Assembly (NCBI RefSeq): GCF_009811415.1
Contig: NZ_BLIG01000051.1
Location: forward strand, 1-64,000
Direction of reading: 5' to 3'
DNA from: Alteromonas sp. KUL106
Lineage (GTDB): Bacteria; Pseudomonadota; Gammaproteobacteria; Enterobacterales; Alteromonadaceae
Length of the DNA: 64,000 nucleotides
Shown here: positions 9,310-17,617 of the stretch, piece after piece
Position numbering within the stretch: the stretch's first letter is position 1
Layout of the letters: each line of letters opens with the position of its first letter
Notes under the pieces: generated by a model
The model's database searches: none
What the model saw: only the letters and a program-made list of their open reading frames with translations
Told to the model about the DNA's origin: nothing
Program-made: the position numbers and the translations under genes

Positions 9310-10308
9310 ATGGCAAATATTAGAGATGTAGCAGACAGTGCCGGTGTATCGGTCGCTACCGTGTCAAGAACATTGCAACAACCTGAGCGTGTTTCTCCTA
9401 AAACGCGCAACAAGGTGATGGCTGCGGTTCAGGCTGTTGGATACAAACCTAACTTAATGGCGGTTAAGTTTCGCTCGGGCAAAACGCATAATTTGGTGGT
9501 GCTGGTTCCCACCGTCGCGAACGTATTCTTTGCTCGTGTTATAAGCGGCATGCAGGAAGCAGCGGCTGAATTAGGCTATTCCATTTTACTCGCCAATACC
9601 CTTGGTAACAGTGAAATTGAAAGCCATTACGCCAAGATGGTAAGTACTTCACAAGCTGATGGACTTATTCAGCTGCGTGCGTTTAACCCTTTTGATACCT
9701 CGATGATTAACGATAACGGCCTACTTCCCATGGTTAATGCCTGTGAGGTAATTGATGATGGCCAATACCCCGTTGTTTCCCTAGACAACCGCGCTGCGGC
9801 CAAAGCCATGACCGAGCATCTTATTTCTTTAGGGCACACGCGCATTGCCATGATCAAAGGGCCTAATTCTAGCCCGCTGACCCAAGAACGCTTGGCGGGA
9901 TACAAAGATGCCCTAGAACAGGCCAATATTACCTTTGATGAAGGCATGTTATTCCCAGGCGACTTTACTTTACAGGCTGGGTACAACGCTGGTGAAACCA
10001 TCAGTCGTCTTCAAAAGAGACCCAGCGCCGTGTTCTGTGAGAACGATGAAACCGCTATCGGTGCCATGCAGGCTTTTAAGCAAGCTAACCTACACGTACC
10101 GAACGATATTTCGGTGGCAGGCTTCGACGACATTGCATTCTCGGCATTTGTCGACCCGCCGTTAACAACCATTGCCCAACCGGCAGAAGAGTTTGGAAGA
10201 ACGGCGGTTACGCTACTGGTGGACTTACTTAACGGAAAAGTTCGCAAGGCCCCAAAAGTGATTATGCCGTTTGAACTTATTGTGCGAGAGAGTACGGGCA
10301 AAGCTTAG
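9310..10308 (+). CDS. LacI family transcriptional regulator
   Basis: 332 residues. The N-terminal LacI helix-turn-helix (IRDVADSAGVSVATVSRTLQ, residues 4-23) and hinge region precede a periplasmic-binding-protein-like sensor domain with FDDIAFSAF and PPLTTIAQP, both typical of the family. It is transcribed away from the glycoside operon and has two operator-like sites in the shared upstream gap. It is therefore the probable local repressor, responding to a sugar or keto-sugar intermediate. The effector cannot be read from sequence. Confidence 0.93.
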   Translation: MANIRDVADSAGVSVATVSRTLQQPERVSPKTRNKVMAAVQAVGYKPNLMAVKFRSGKTHNLVVLVPTVANVFFARVISGMQEAAAELGYSILLANTLGNSEIESHYAKMVSTSQADGLIQLRAFNPFDTSMINDNGLLPMVNACEVIDDGQYPVVSLDNRAAAKAMTEHLISLGHTRIAMIKGPNSSPLTQERLAGYKDALEQANITFDEGMLFPGDFTLQAGYNAGETISRLQKRPSAVFCENDETAIGAMQAFKQANLHVPNDISVAGFDDIAFSAFVDPPLTTIAQPAEEFGRTAVTLLVDLLNGKVRKAPKVIMPFELIVRESTGKA

Positions 10309-10368
10309 GGATAACTGATAAGAGCAATACGCCATCAACTATGCACTACGACAGACAAGGAGCAAGCA

Positions 10369-11322
10369 GTGAATTTAAGCAAGAACAACTTAAATAACGA
10401 CGCGATACGAAATGCGACCAGTAAACTTGATTCGGACGTTTCAAGACGACAGTTCATGAAATATGCGTCTGGTTTATTGGCGGCTATGAGTGCTCCTGCT
10501 GTTTTGGCAGATACTAGTTTGGCTCAGGGGCATGGTGGCGATAAAGGAGCTATGATGAAGAGCATGCATAAGAGTGCTGTTGGTCTGCAGCTTTATACCC
10601 TTAGAGATATTATGAAGGTAAGTGTGCCGGCTACGCTGAAATTGGTTGCTGATGTTGGTTATTCTGAAATGGAATTTGCTGGCTATTTTGACCACAGTGC
10701 GAAAGAGATTAAGCAACTTCTTGATGAAAATGGCCTTACTGCACCTTCGGCACATATTCAGTTAGACGCGTTCGATACTAACCTGTCACAAATTTTAGAT
10801 GACGCACAAACCGTTGGTCACAAGTACCTGGTGGTGCCCTGGCTAAGCGAGGCCCAGCGTGGCACGGGCATTGCGCCTTACCAAGCCCTTGCCGATAAAC
10901 TAAACACCATTGGTGAAGCCTGTAAGAAAGCCGGTATTACCCTTGCCTACCACAACCACGATTTCGAGTTTGAGGTACGCGACGGCACCACACCCTTAGA
11001 TGTGCTTATAACCCAGACCGACCCTGACCTTGTTGCCATGGAACTTGATTTGTATTGGACGGTTAAAGCGGGCAAAAACCCCATTGATTACTTTAAGCAG
11101 TACCCTGGCCGTTTTAAGCTTTGGCATGTAAAAGATATGGCCGAAGACGGCAGCTTTGCTGATGTGGGCACAGGCACGATTAACTTTAAAGAGATATTCG
11201 CGCACGGCAAGTTAGCCGGTATTGAACACAAATTTGTAGAGCGGGATCAAACCACCGACCGCATTGCCACCATTGAGCAAGGTTTTAAAGCAGTAAGTGC
11301 ACTTAATAAAGGCGTTAGCTAA
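10369..11322 (+). CDS. Tat-exported sugar phosphate isomerase/epimerase-like TIM barrel
   Basis: 317 residues from a GTG start, chosen because AAGGAG lies six bases upstream. The N-terminus has a canonical Tat motif, SRRQFMK, near residue 26, then a hydrophobic stretch and an Ala-rich cleavage region. The mature part is a xylose isomerase-like barrel with LAYHNHDFEF, MELDLYWTVKAG and FKLWHVKDM, the metal-binding strands of this family. It follows the LacI gene by 60 bp and belongs functionally to the divergent operon. It is the third TIM barrel of this type in the locus and the second with a Tat signal. Confidence 0.85.
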   Translation: MNLSKNNLNNDAIRNATSKLDSDVSRRQFMKYASGLLAAMSAPAVLADTSLAQGHGGDKGAMMKSMHKSAVGLQLYTLRDIMKVSVPATLKLVADVGYSEMEFAGYFDHSAKEIKQLLDENGLTAPSAHIQLDAFDTNLSQILDDAQTVGHKYLVVPWLSEAQRGTGIAPYQALADKLNTIGEACKKAGITLAYHNHDFEFEVRDGTTPLDVLITQTDPDLVAMELDLYWTVKAGKNPIDYFKQYPGRFKLWHVKDMAEDGSFADVGTGTINFKEIFAHGKLAGIEHKFVERDQTTDRIATIEQGFKAVSALNKGVS

Positions 11323-11329
11323 CGCTTTT
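11308..11329 (+). terminator. Terminator-like hairpin overlapping the stop codon
   Basis: AAAGGCGTT-AGCT-AACGCTTTT forms a 9-bp stem with a 4-nt loop ending in a short T run. The TAA of the preceding gene lies inside the stem. The T run is short, so efficiency is uncertain. Confidence 0.5.
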
Positions 11330-11386
11330 GACCTTGCCGTGGTTATAATGGGCACACAGTAACAACATCATAATAGTAGTAATTTT

Positions 11387-11710
11387 ATGAGTGAACTTTT
11401 CAGTGCCCTTTCTCGCGCATTAAGCCCCTATTACACCGAAATGAGCATTATGCTTATGGCCACCATTTTAGTGGTGTACGGCGACCTGATTAACGGCCAT
11501 GTAAAACGCATACTGGCACCTTACCATTTCACCATTCGCGTTAGCTTGTTTGTAGTGCTGTGCGCCTTCGGCTATGGCGCACTAACCTTATACGGCGCCC
11601 CCTTTTTGAAACACACCCTAGCCTACCTACCCTGGCAGTACCAAGGCGCAGGCTATGTGGCATCATTTCTATTGATTGGTTTTTTGGCGGAAAGACGTAG
11701 GTATATTTGA
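11387..11710 (+). CDS. DUF3392-like small membrane protein
   Basis: 107 residues with about three hydrophobic segments (near 17-32, 48-66 and 85-100) and a basic C-terminus (AERRRYI). Length and the opening MSELFSALSRALSPYYTE resemble the DUF3392 family of Vibrio and Alteromonas inner-membrane proteins. No function is known. It stands alone between the sugar locus and the convergent hybrid regulator. Confidence 0.65.
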   Translation: MSELFSALSRALSPYYTEMSIMLMATILVVYGDLINGHVKRILAPYHFTIRVSLFVVLCAFGYGALTLYGAPFLKHTLAYLPWQYQGAGYVASFLLIGFLAERRRYI

Positions 11711-11735
11711 TACTGCTTTTCCCTAGCCTGTAAGA

Positions 11736-14700
11736 TTACGCCGCCGTTTCATTGTATTGCTCAACGTACTTTTTAGGAGGCAAATGCATAACCTTTTTAA
11801 AAGAAGTGGAAAAATAAGCGGCTGTACCAAAACCTACATCCAAGCATGTATCTAGGATACTATTCCCTTCTAACAGTAGTGGTATAGACTTTTCGATCCT
11901 AAAGCGCGATAGAAATTCACTAAAATTATATTCAAAAAGTTCAGACATTCTTCGATTTAAACTTCGTGCGCTTATGAGCAATTCAGCGGCGGCCTGCTCT
12001 CTATTGAAAGACTCATCGTGATAATTCTTTTCAAGTACCGCTATAAAATTGAGGTAAAACGCCATATCTTTTTCATTGTCAAACTCTGGAATGTTCAAGC
12101 AACCAAATTTAAATACAGGTTGGTTATGCTCCTCTTCTTCTTTTTCATTGGCTTCCCTAATCGCCAGTAAATGTTCCACCCGCAGCACGATCTCTTCGTT
12201 AGAAGCAGGTTTAGCCAAGAAATAATCTACTTTTTCTGCCAGTGCTGACTTTTCAAGACTCGCGTCTGTGTTTGCAGCAAGCATTAAAACGGGGATATTT
12301 GCGTAGCTTTTGTTATCGCGAATGGCCTTGGTTAAGCCTAACCCATCCAATTCATGCATCATTTGATCAGTGATCACTAAATCAACCAAGTAGTGCTGCA
12401 TTACTTCTAAAGCCTGAACTCCATTTCTAGCGACCAAACACCGGTAATCTTTAGAGAAGAGATCGAAAAGATAAGTACGAAAGGCTCTACTATCGTCGAC
12501 GATCAAAAGCGACTTTTTATTTACTTTAACGTTCGCTGGAGCCAAGTCTTCTGCGTGTGAGTTTACAAACGCTATATCGTCTACAGGCAGCTTTACTATT
12601 ACTTTGGTACCGATGCCTTTCTGACTCTCAAGAGAAATCTCCCCCTGATTCAACTCTACCAAGGATTTAGTCATAGCCAGTCCCATGCCGCTGCCGTCTT
12701 TATCAGTATTTCCTTTTACAAATTTTTCAAACACCTTTTGCTGAAGATGATCTTCGATGCCATCCCCGTCGTCAGTGACGGTAATTCTTAATTCTTTACT
12801 ATCTTGGATGGCAGAGACTTTGATCGTTCCAAGCTCAGGCGTAAATTTGATGGCATTTTGTATCAAGTTGACGAGAATTTTTTCTAGACTATCACTAATG
12901 AGCGATACCTCTTTTTTGCCCTTAACTCGAACCTCTAAATTCTGCCTCTTTTGCTTAGCTAAAGGCTCAAGCGATAGAACGATAAAACGGATATTTTCTA
13001 ACGAATATAACTTGTAGTAATCCGAGGCGCTTATAGCAGTGGGAACATCTTGGCTCATTTGATTGATTAAATACCCAACCCTTTTCATATTGTCCTGAAC
13101 ACAGATTAATTCTTTACTCGTACCGGTAGCGGTATCAGAAAGTTTCTCTAACGAACCGTTTATAACTTGGAGGGGCGTTCGAAGCTCGTGAGTAATTTCG
13201 TTAATAAAACGTTCTTTACTACGCAGCATTTTCTCAAATTTAGAATGACCATCGGTAATTTCATACCGCGTCAGGTGGGTGTATAAAGCGGTAGTTTTGA
13301 AATGACTCCAAAGCGCAGCAAAATATTTAAGCTTGTATGCAACTAAAAGACATAAAACAAAAAAGAAATAGCACCAAAACGCATACATTTGGAGGTAATA
13401 AGGTGGTTTTACTTCGAAATTTAATGAGGTTATTGGATTTTCATTACCAACTACCCTCGCTTGAAACTCATAATGACCATATTCCAAATCTGTCATGGTA
13501 AGAAAGGCTTGTGACAAAGGATGTAAATTCCAGTCTTCCTCCATACCTAAAATTCTAAACTCTAACTTTTCAGTATCATGACCCGAAAAACTGCTGGTCC
13601 TGAAATCTAGAGAAAACTCATCAAAATCACTTTCCAAGCTCATGGAGTCTGGGAATGCTTGCGACTGCGGAGACATTCTATGAACTTGCATATCACTATC
13701 TTTCCACTCTGCTCTGGTAACCACCACCTTACTCTTAGAGTTCTTCTTTGCATTCATTGCGGAAATCGCTTTTTTTCCATCAATAAGATACGAGTACTTA
13801 TCGCCCTGAATAATTAATCGCTCACCTACTTGATAAATGCCTTGATACTCGAAATCCGTATCAAATAATCCATCGCTTTCAGTAAAAGAAATCAGGTCAT
13901 TATTTGAAGTTACAACGAACAGTCCCATATTGGTTAGAAGCCATAAATTACCGTTCTTGCTTTGAAGTGCTCCTCTGAGAAACCTAGCATCAGTTCCAGC
14001 TAATAAATCGGAACTATTTATTTCACCAGAACGCTTGTTTATCGTCTTGAGGCCTTGCCCTGAAGTGCAAACTAAAAAAACCTCCTTCAATTCAACCAAA
14101 CAGGTTAACCCAACCCAGTTCCCATCATCGGGCGAAATAGACTTCCAGTTAAACTTCGACATTTGAATGTGAAAGTTACTATCACTATCAAATCCAGCGA
14201 TTTCGCCCGAAGTTGTTAAAAATGAATTGAGCATTTTTCGGGGTGCCGGAATTTTATCAACAACTACACCACCATCTAGTACATTGAAGAAAGCTTCACC
14301 GCCCTCATCATGATATAAATAAAGGAGTGAATCCGATTGGTGAATGGAGTGGGAAAAACTAGAGCTGCAATAATCGTAGTTTTGACTATTACTTGAAGAA
14401 TATTGATTATATTTAAATAGAGTTTCATCTATACAACGGTTTCCTTCCCAAAAACCAAACAGCGTCAACTCCCCTGTTTTCAAGTCAATAAGGTAATCTC
14501 TGTTTTTTGTACTGACTCCATATCCAAATTCATCGCTATAACCAAACGATTTTATATTTTGCCTGAGTACCTGTTCATTTTCATGGAGAAGATTTATAGC
14601 TTCGTGAGATCTAGTAATCGAGAGCAAACCTAGTTGAGAAGAGGCCATCAATAATTCACCTGACGGTAACTCTGCTAGTTTAACAATGCTTCTAATACCA

Positions 14701-15620
14701 TCAGAAGAGACGAGCGGCATCATAAAATCAGGTTTGTTGATTTGCTCACCATTTACTTCAAATAGTCCACCTGCTGCGACAAATACTTTTGAAGAATTTG
14801 TGACAAAGATATCTGAAACTGGCCCAACAGGATAATCAGGGCTTCTAAATGGAAAGAAGGACTTTTTGTTGGTCAAGGTATCCCAATGATAAATCCCCTC
14901 TTTTCCTCCAAGGTAGAGGGTTTTGCCACGCACTGAAACGGCATCTACGGACGTAAGGTTAGTAAATAAGCTATCAAGTGCTATTACTTTACTAACTTCT
15001 CTTTCGGAATCAATTATGACTAGACCATCTTTAGATCCGAGATAGACCAAACCATCAACCGAAACAGCTAAAGAAAGCACATTATTTACGTAGCCTACTC
15101 CAACATTTGATGCCCAGTCCTGCAGCGCACCAGACTCTTTGTCGACCACAATAATTCCTGTAATTAGAGAGACGACTACATACCGGTCTAAGACTCCGAT
15201 TTTCCATGCATATCGAGCCCATTTGTCATCGGGTCGAAATTTTTCTGTAACACCGGTGTCTATCCTATACTTAAATACACCTACCCCAAACTCAACTATC
15301 CAAAGGCTCCCGCTTTGATCAAAATATAGGTCCGAAACCGTCCCCCGTTCATCAAACTTGGTATTATATTCCAACTTCTCTGAACGACCGCCTAAGTATC
15401 TAAACACACCATTTTCTGAAGCGATAAAGACAGCATCGCCAACAACTTCAATATCTCTAATTATTCCTGCGGGGATACCAGCAAACTTAGTTTCTCCATT
15501 TAATGCAATGCCAAAAGCGCTGGCACTTTTTGTAATGGTGAGACAACAAAATATTAATATCGCGCCAACAATGGCAATTTTTTGAACGAGCCCAACTTTT
15601 GTCCCAAAATGCAAATCCAT
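11736..15620 (-). CDS. Hybrid one-protein two-component regulator (propeller-kinase-receiver-AraC)
   Basis: 1294 residues. A membrane segment or signal at 11-36 is followed by a periplasmic region (about 37-640) of two-component-regulator propeller type, a Y_Y_Y-like domain (about 650-740) and a second membrane helix (743-765). The cytoplasmic part has a histidine kinase with phospho-acceptor H811 (THELRTP), N-box NAIKFTP near 922 and G-box GSGMGLA near 976-982. A receiver (about 1036-1152) has D1042/D1043, phosphorylation site D1085 and K1137. An AraC helix-turn-helix ends the protein (about 1195-1290). All signalling steps from ligand sensing to DNA binding are therefore in one chain, as in the HTCS regulators of polysaccharide loci. 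Its target is not apparent; the only adjacent divergent gene is the 52-residue ORF at 15690. Confidence 0.92.
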   Translation of the reverse strand: MDLHFGTKVGLVQKIAIVGAILIFCCLTITKSASAFGIALNGETKFAGIPAGIIRDIEVVGDAVFIASENGVFRYLGGRSEKLEYNTKFDERGTVSDLYFDQSGSLWIVEFGVGVFKYRIDTGVTEKFRPDDKWARYAWKIGVLDRYVVVSLITGIIVVDKESGALQDWASNVGVGYVNNVLSLAVSVDGLVYLGSKDGLVIIDSEREVSKVIALDSLFTNLTSVDAVSVRGKTLYLGGKEGIYHWDTLTNKKSFFPFRSPDYPVGPVSDIFVTNSSKVFVAAGGLFEVNGEQINKPDFMMPLVSSDGIRSIVKLAELPSGELLMASSQLGLLSITRSHEAINLLHENEQVLRQNIKSFGYSDEFGYGVSTKNRDYLIDLKTGELTLFGFWEGNRCIDETLFKYNQYSSSNSQNYDYCSSSFSHSIHQSDSLLYLYHDEGGEAFFNVLDGGVVVDKIPAPRKMLNSFLTTSGEIAGFDSDSNFHIQMSKFNWKSISPDDGNWVGLTCLVELKEVFLVCTSGQGLKTINKRSGEINSSDLLAGTDARFLRGALQSKNGNLWLLTNMGLFVVTSNNDLISFTESDGLFDTDFEYQGIYQVGERLIIQGDKYSYLIDGKKAISAMNAKKNSKSKVVVTRAEWKDSDMQVHRMSPQSQAFPDSMSLESDFDEFSLDFRTSSFSGHDTEKLEFRILGMEEDWNLHPLSQAFLTMTDLEYGHYEFQARVVGNENPITSLNFEVKPPYYLQMYAFWCYFFFVLCLLVAYKLKYFAALWSHFKTTALYTHLTRYEITDGHSKFEKMLRSKERFINEITHELRTPLQVINGSLEKLSDTATGTSKELICVQDNMKRVGYLINQMSQDVPTAISASDYYKLYSLENIRFIVLSLEPLAKQKRQNLEVRVKGKKEVSLISDSLEKILVNLIQNAIKFTPELGTIKVSAIQDSKELRITVTDDGDGIEDHLQQKVFEKFVKGNTDKDGSGMGLAMTKSLVELNQGEISLESQKGIGTKVIVKLPVDDIAFVNSHAEDLAPANVKVNKKSLLIVDDSRAFRTYLFDLFSKDYRCLVARNGVQALEVMQHYLVDLVITDQMMHELDGLGLTKAIRDNKSYANIPVLMLAANTDASLEKSALAEKVDYFLAKPASNEEIVLRVEHLLAIREANEKEEEEHNQPVFKFGCLNIPEFDNEKDMAFYLNFIAVLEKNYHDESFNREQAAAELLISARSLNRRMSELFEYNFSEFLSRFRIEKSIPLLLEGNSILDTCLDVGFGTAAYFSTSFKKVMHLPPKKYVEQYNETAA

Positions 15621-15689
15621 ATGTCTTTTAGCCTTGTTATTTTTTTAATGCTTTTTAAGCGATATCAACTAATTGAAAGGGAATTAACT

Positions 15690-15848
15690 ATGAATATCGA
15701 ACAAAATATAAACATTCAAGAGCTAGCAGAGGAAGACTATACTAAAGTATATGCAGGGATTAGAGATCACTGCGTACTAGAAGAAGACTTAATGACAATA
15801 TTACCAGAACTGCCAACCCTTCCTTCGGGTCATAAAGTCGACATCTAA
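15690..15848 (+). CDS. Orphan 52-residue acidic protein
   Basis: I do not recognise this protein. The ATG at 15690 has a good ribosome site (AAAGGGA) and starts 69 bp from the divergent start of the hybrid regulator. The product is short and acidic, with a helical-looking N-terminal half (ELAEEDYTKVYAGIRD), one cysteine (residue 28) and a Pro-rich end (LPELPTLPSGHKVDI). An in-frame upstream start at 15582 would run into the regulator's coding sequence and is less likely. The stop overlaps that of the convergent HAD gene. The leader-like front and compact tail could suit a peptide precursor or an adaptor, but no modifying enzyme is encoded nearby. Confidence 0.55.
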   Translation: MNIEQNINIQELAEEDYTKVYAGIRDHCVLEEDLMTILPELPTLPSGHKVDI

Positions 15849-16363
15849 ACCAAAAACCACTTCATCCCTGCATTCTCGGCGGCTTGCTGATCATAAATAA
15901 AGTCGCCTACATACAGGCAGTCTTCAGGTTGAAGCTGCCACGTATTTGCCACCATTAATAAAGCGGTTGGGTCGGGTTTGGCTGGGGCATCTTCGCGGGT
16001 CAGCACGTAATCAATAGGAATGTTGTTATTGGCTAGCTTAATTGCAGTGGCTTGACGACAGTTTCGGGTAACGATTGCCATAGGTAAATTGTGGGCCTGT
16101 ACCTTTTCTACCATAGCTTTGCCTATGCTTAGCCATTGGGCGTTTTGCGCATCGTCGAGTTCATGCTGCAAAATAGTACGGTGAGCATTGGCTTTGGTTT
16201 CGGCGCAGCTAAGCGCATCAACAAAGGAAAGAATATCTTCGTGCTGCGGGCAGCCTACATCAGCACGTATTTGTGTGAAGTTAAGGCTAGACTCTACCAA
16301 GGTGCCGTCTAAATCGAATATTACACCTTTAACGCCGGTTAAGTTCATCTGCTCAATACTCAC
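15845..16363 (-). CDS. HAD-IA family hydrolase (phosphoglycolate phosphatase-like)
   Basis: 172 residues, short for the Gph family and with only a small cap. Motif I is FDLDGTLVES (nucleophile and acid Asp pair), motif II is the VTRN segment, motif III the KPDP lysine, and motif IV GDFIYDQQAAENAGM. These make it a cytoplasmic phosphatase on a small phosphorylated metabolite. The substrate is not determinable. It stands alone on the minus strand with a 4-bp convergent overlap with the small ORF. Confidence 0.88.
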   Translation of the reverse strand: MSIEQMNLTGVKGVIFDLDGTLVESSLNFTQIRADVGCPQHEDILSFVDALSCAETKANAHRTILQHELDDAQNAQWLSIGKAMVEKVQAHNLPMAIVTRNCRQATAIKLANNNIPIDYVLTREDAPAKPDPTALLMVANTWQLQPEDCLYVGDFIYDQQAAENAGMKWFLV

Positions 16364-16587
16364 GCTTTTTTAGTCCTTTTACTTCACTATTATTGCCTTT
16401 GTCTAAATATAATGCCACGAATGCCCTTCGCCTTCTGTTACGTTTGCTTAAGGCTTTGATGCATGCGTTAAAAGCCCCCTAATGATTTAAGTTTACCCCG
16501 CTCACACCTTGCATTAGCATAGCCGCTCTTTTTGGCAGGCTACATATTTGCCCTTTCTATACTGGGCAAACTTTTAACGGATAATTT

Positions 16588-17481
16588 ATGGGTGTTTTCG
16601 CTGCGCTAGGTACAGCGCTTTGTTGGGCAATTGCGGCACGTCTATTCCGAGGAACAGGCAACGCGTTTTCACCGCTTACCATGAACTTTTGGAAGGGGCT
16701 TATTTCTATTGCCATTTTGGCAGTGGTTTTAGTAGTGGTTCAGCCAACGGGGCTTAGTACTCATGCTGTTTTGTGGTTATTGCTTAGCGGGCTTATTGGT
16801 ATTGGCATTGGCGACACCTGTTTCTTTAAAGCCCTACAAAGTATTGGCGATAGCCAAGCGGTTCTGGTCGCCGAAACCCTTGCGCCTTTATTCACAGCTC
16901 TTTTTGCTATGGCGTTTATTGGCGAATGGATTACCTGGCAGCAGTGGGTTGGCGTTGCAGTGGTATTATTCTCAGTGGATATGGTGATAAAGGTACGTAA
17001 ACGCAATACCACGCATGTGTTTGCTACTAGTGGTTACTTGTATGGTGTAGGCGCCGCGTTATGTCAGGCAGTTGGCGCCGTAGTCAGCCGCGACATTTTA
17101 AGTGCCGGTGAAATTGACGCTGCCAGCGCTGCGTTCTTGCGCTTAGTTGGTGGTATGATCTTTGTTGTGCCCTTCATAGCCTTAACCAAAACACGCTATA
17201 TGCCTGTTATCGACTATCAAAGCGACAGCGGAAAACGGGTGTGGCCCGCGTTTGTGTTAGCCACGCTACTTGGCACTACTGCTGCTATTTACTTACAAAT
17301 GTTTGCATTCGCCTATGCGAAAGCGGCCGTGGTTCAAACCCTTATTGCGACGAGCGCGTTAATGTCGCTAGGGGTTGCTTGGGTACTTGGAGAACGCGCG
17401 ACAAAAGCAACCATTGCGTGGTCTGTGGTTGCCTTGGTAGGCGTAGCGATACTGGTTAGCTTTGGCTCTTCGGCCCATTAA
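16588..17481 (+). CDS. EamA family (DMT) transporter
   Basis: 297 residues with about ten hydrophobic helices arranged as two EamA repeats: the first half ends near FSVDMVIKVRKR and the second begins near YLYGVGAALCQA. Inner-membrane metabolite exporter or importer of the drug/metabolite transporter superfamily. Substrate unknown. Single gene. Confidence 0.9.
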   Translation: MGVFAALGTALCWAIAARLFRGTGNAFSPLTMNFWKGLISIAILAVVLVVVQPTGLSTHAVLWLLLSGLIGIGIGDTCFFKALQSIGDSQAVLVAETLAPLFTALFAMAFIGEWITWQQWVGVAVVLFSVDMVIKVRKRNTTHVFATSGYLYGVGAALCQAVGAVVSRDILSAGEIDAASAAFLRLVGGMIFVVPFIALTKTRYMPVIDYQSDSGKRVWPAFVLATLLGTTAAIYLQMFAFAYAKAAVVQTLIATSALMSLGVAWVLGERATKATIAWSVVALVGVAILVSFGSSAH

Positions 17482-17617
17482 CAGGCTGAAAAATTTACGC
17501 TGGGGCTACCGTCTATTTTTACTTAAACCAGATATAGGTTAGGATAGAAAACATCGTGACCTCACGCTGCTACAGCGCTAAATAAAGATTGTAAATAAGA
17601 AGAAAAAACTCATTCTC

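Noticed and set aside
15582..15689. Upstream extension of the 52-residue ORF to an ATG at 15582
   Set aside because: It would overlap the first codons of the divergent regulator, and the internal ATG at 15690 has the ribosome site.
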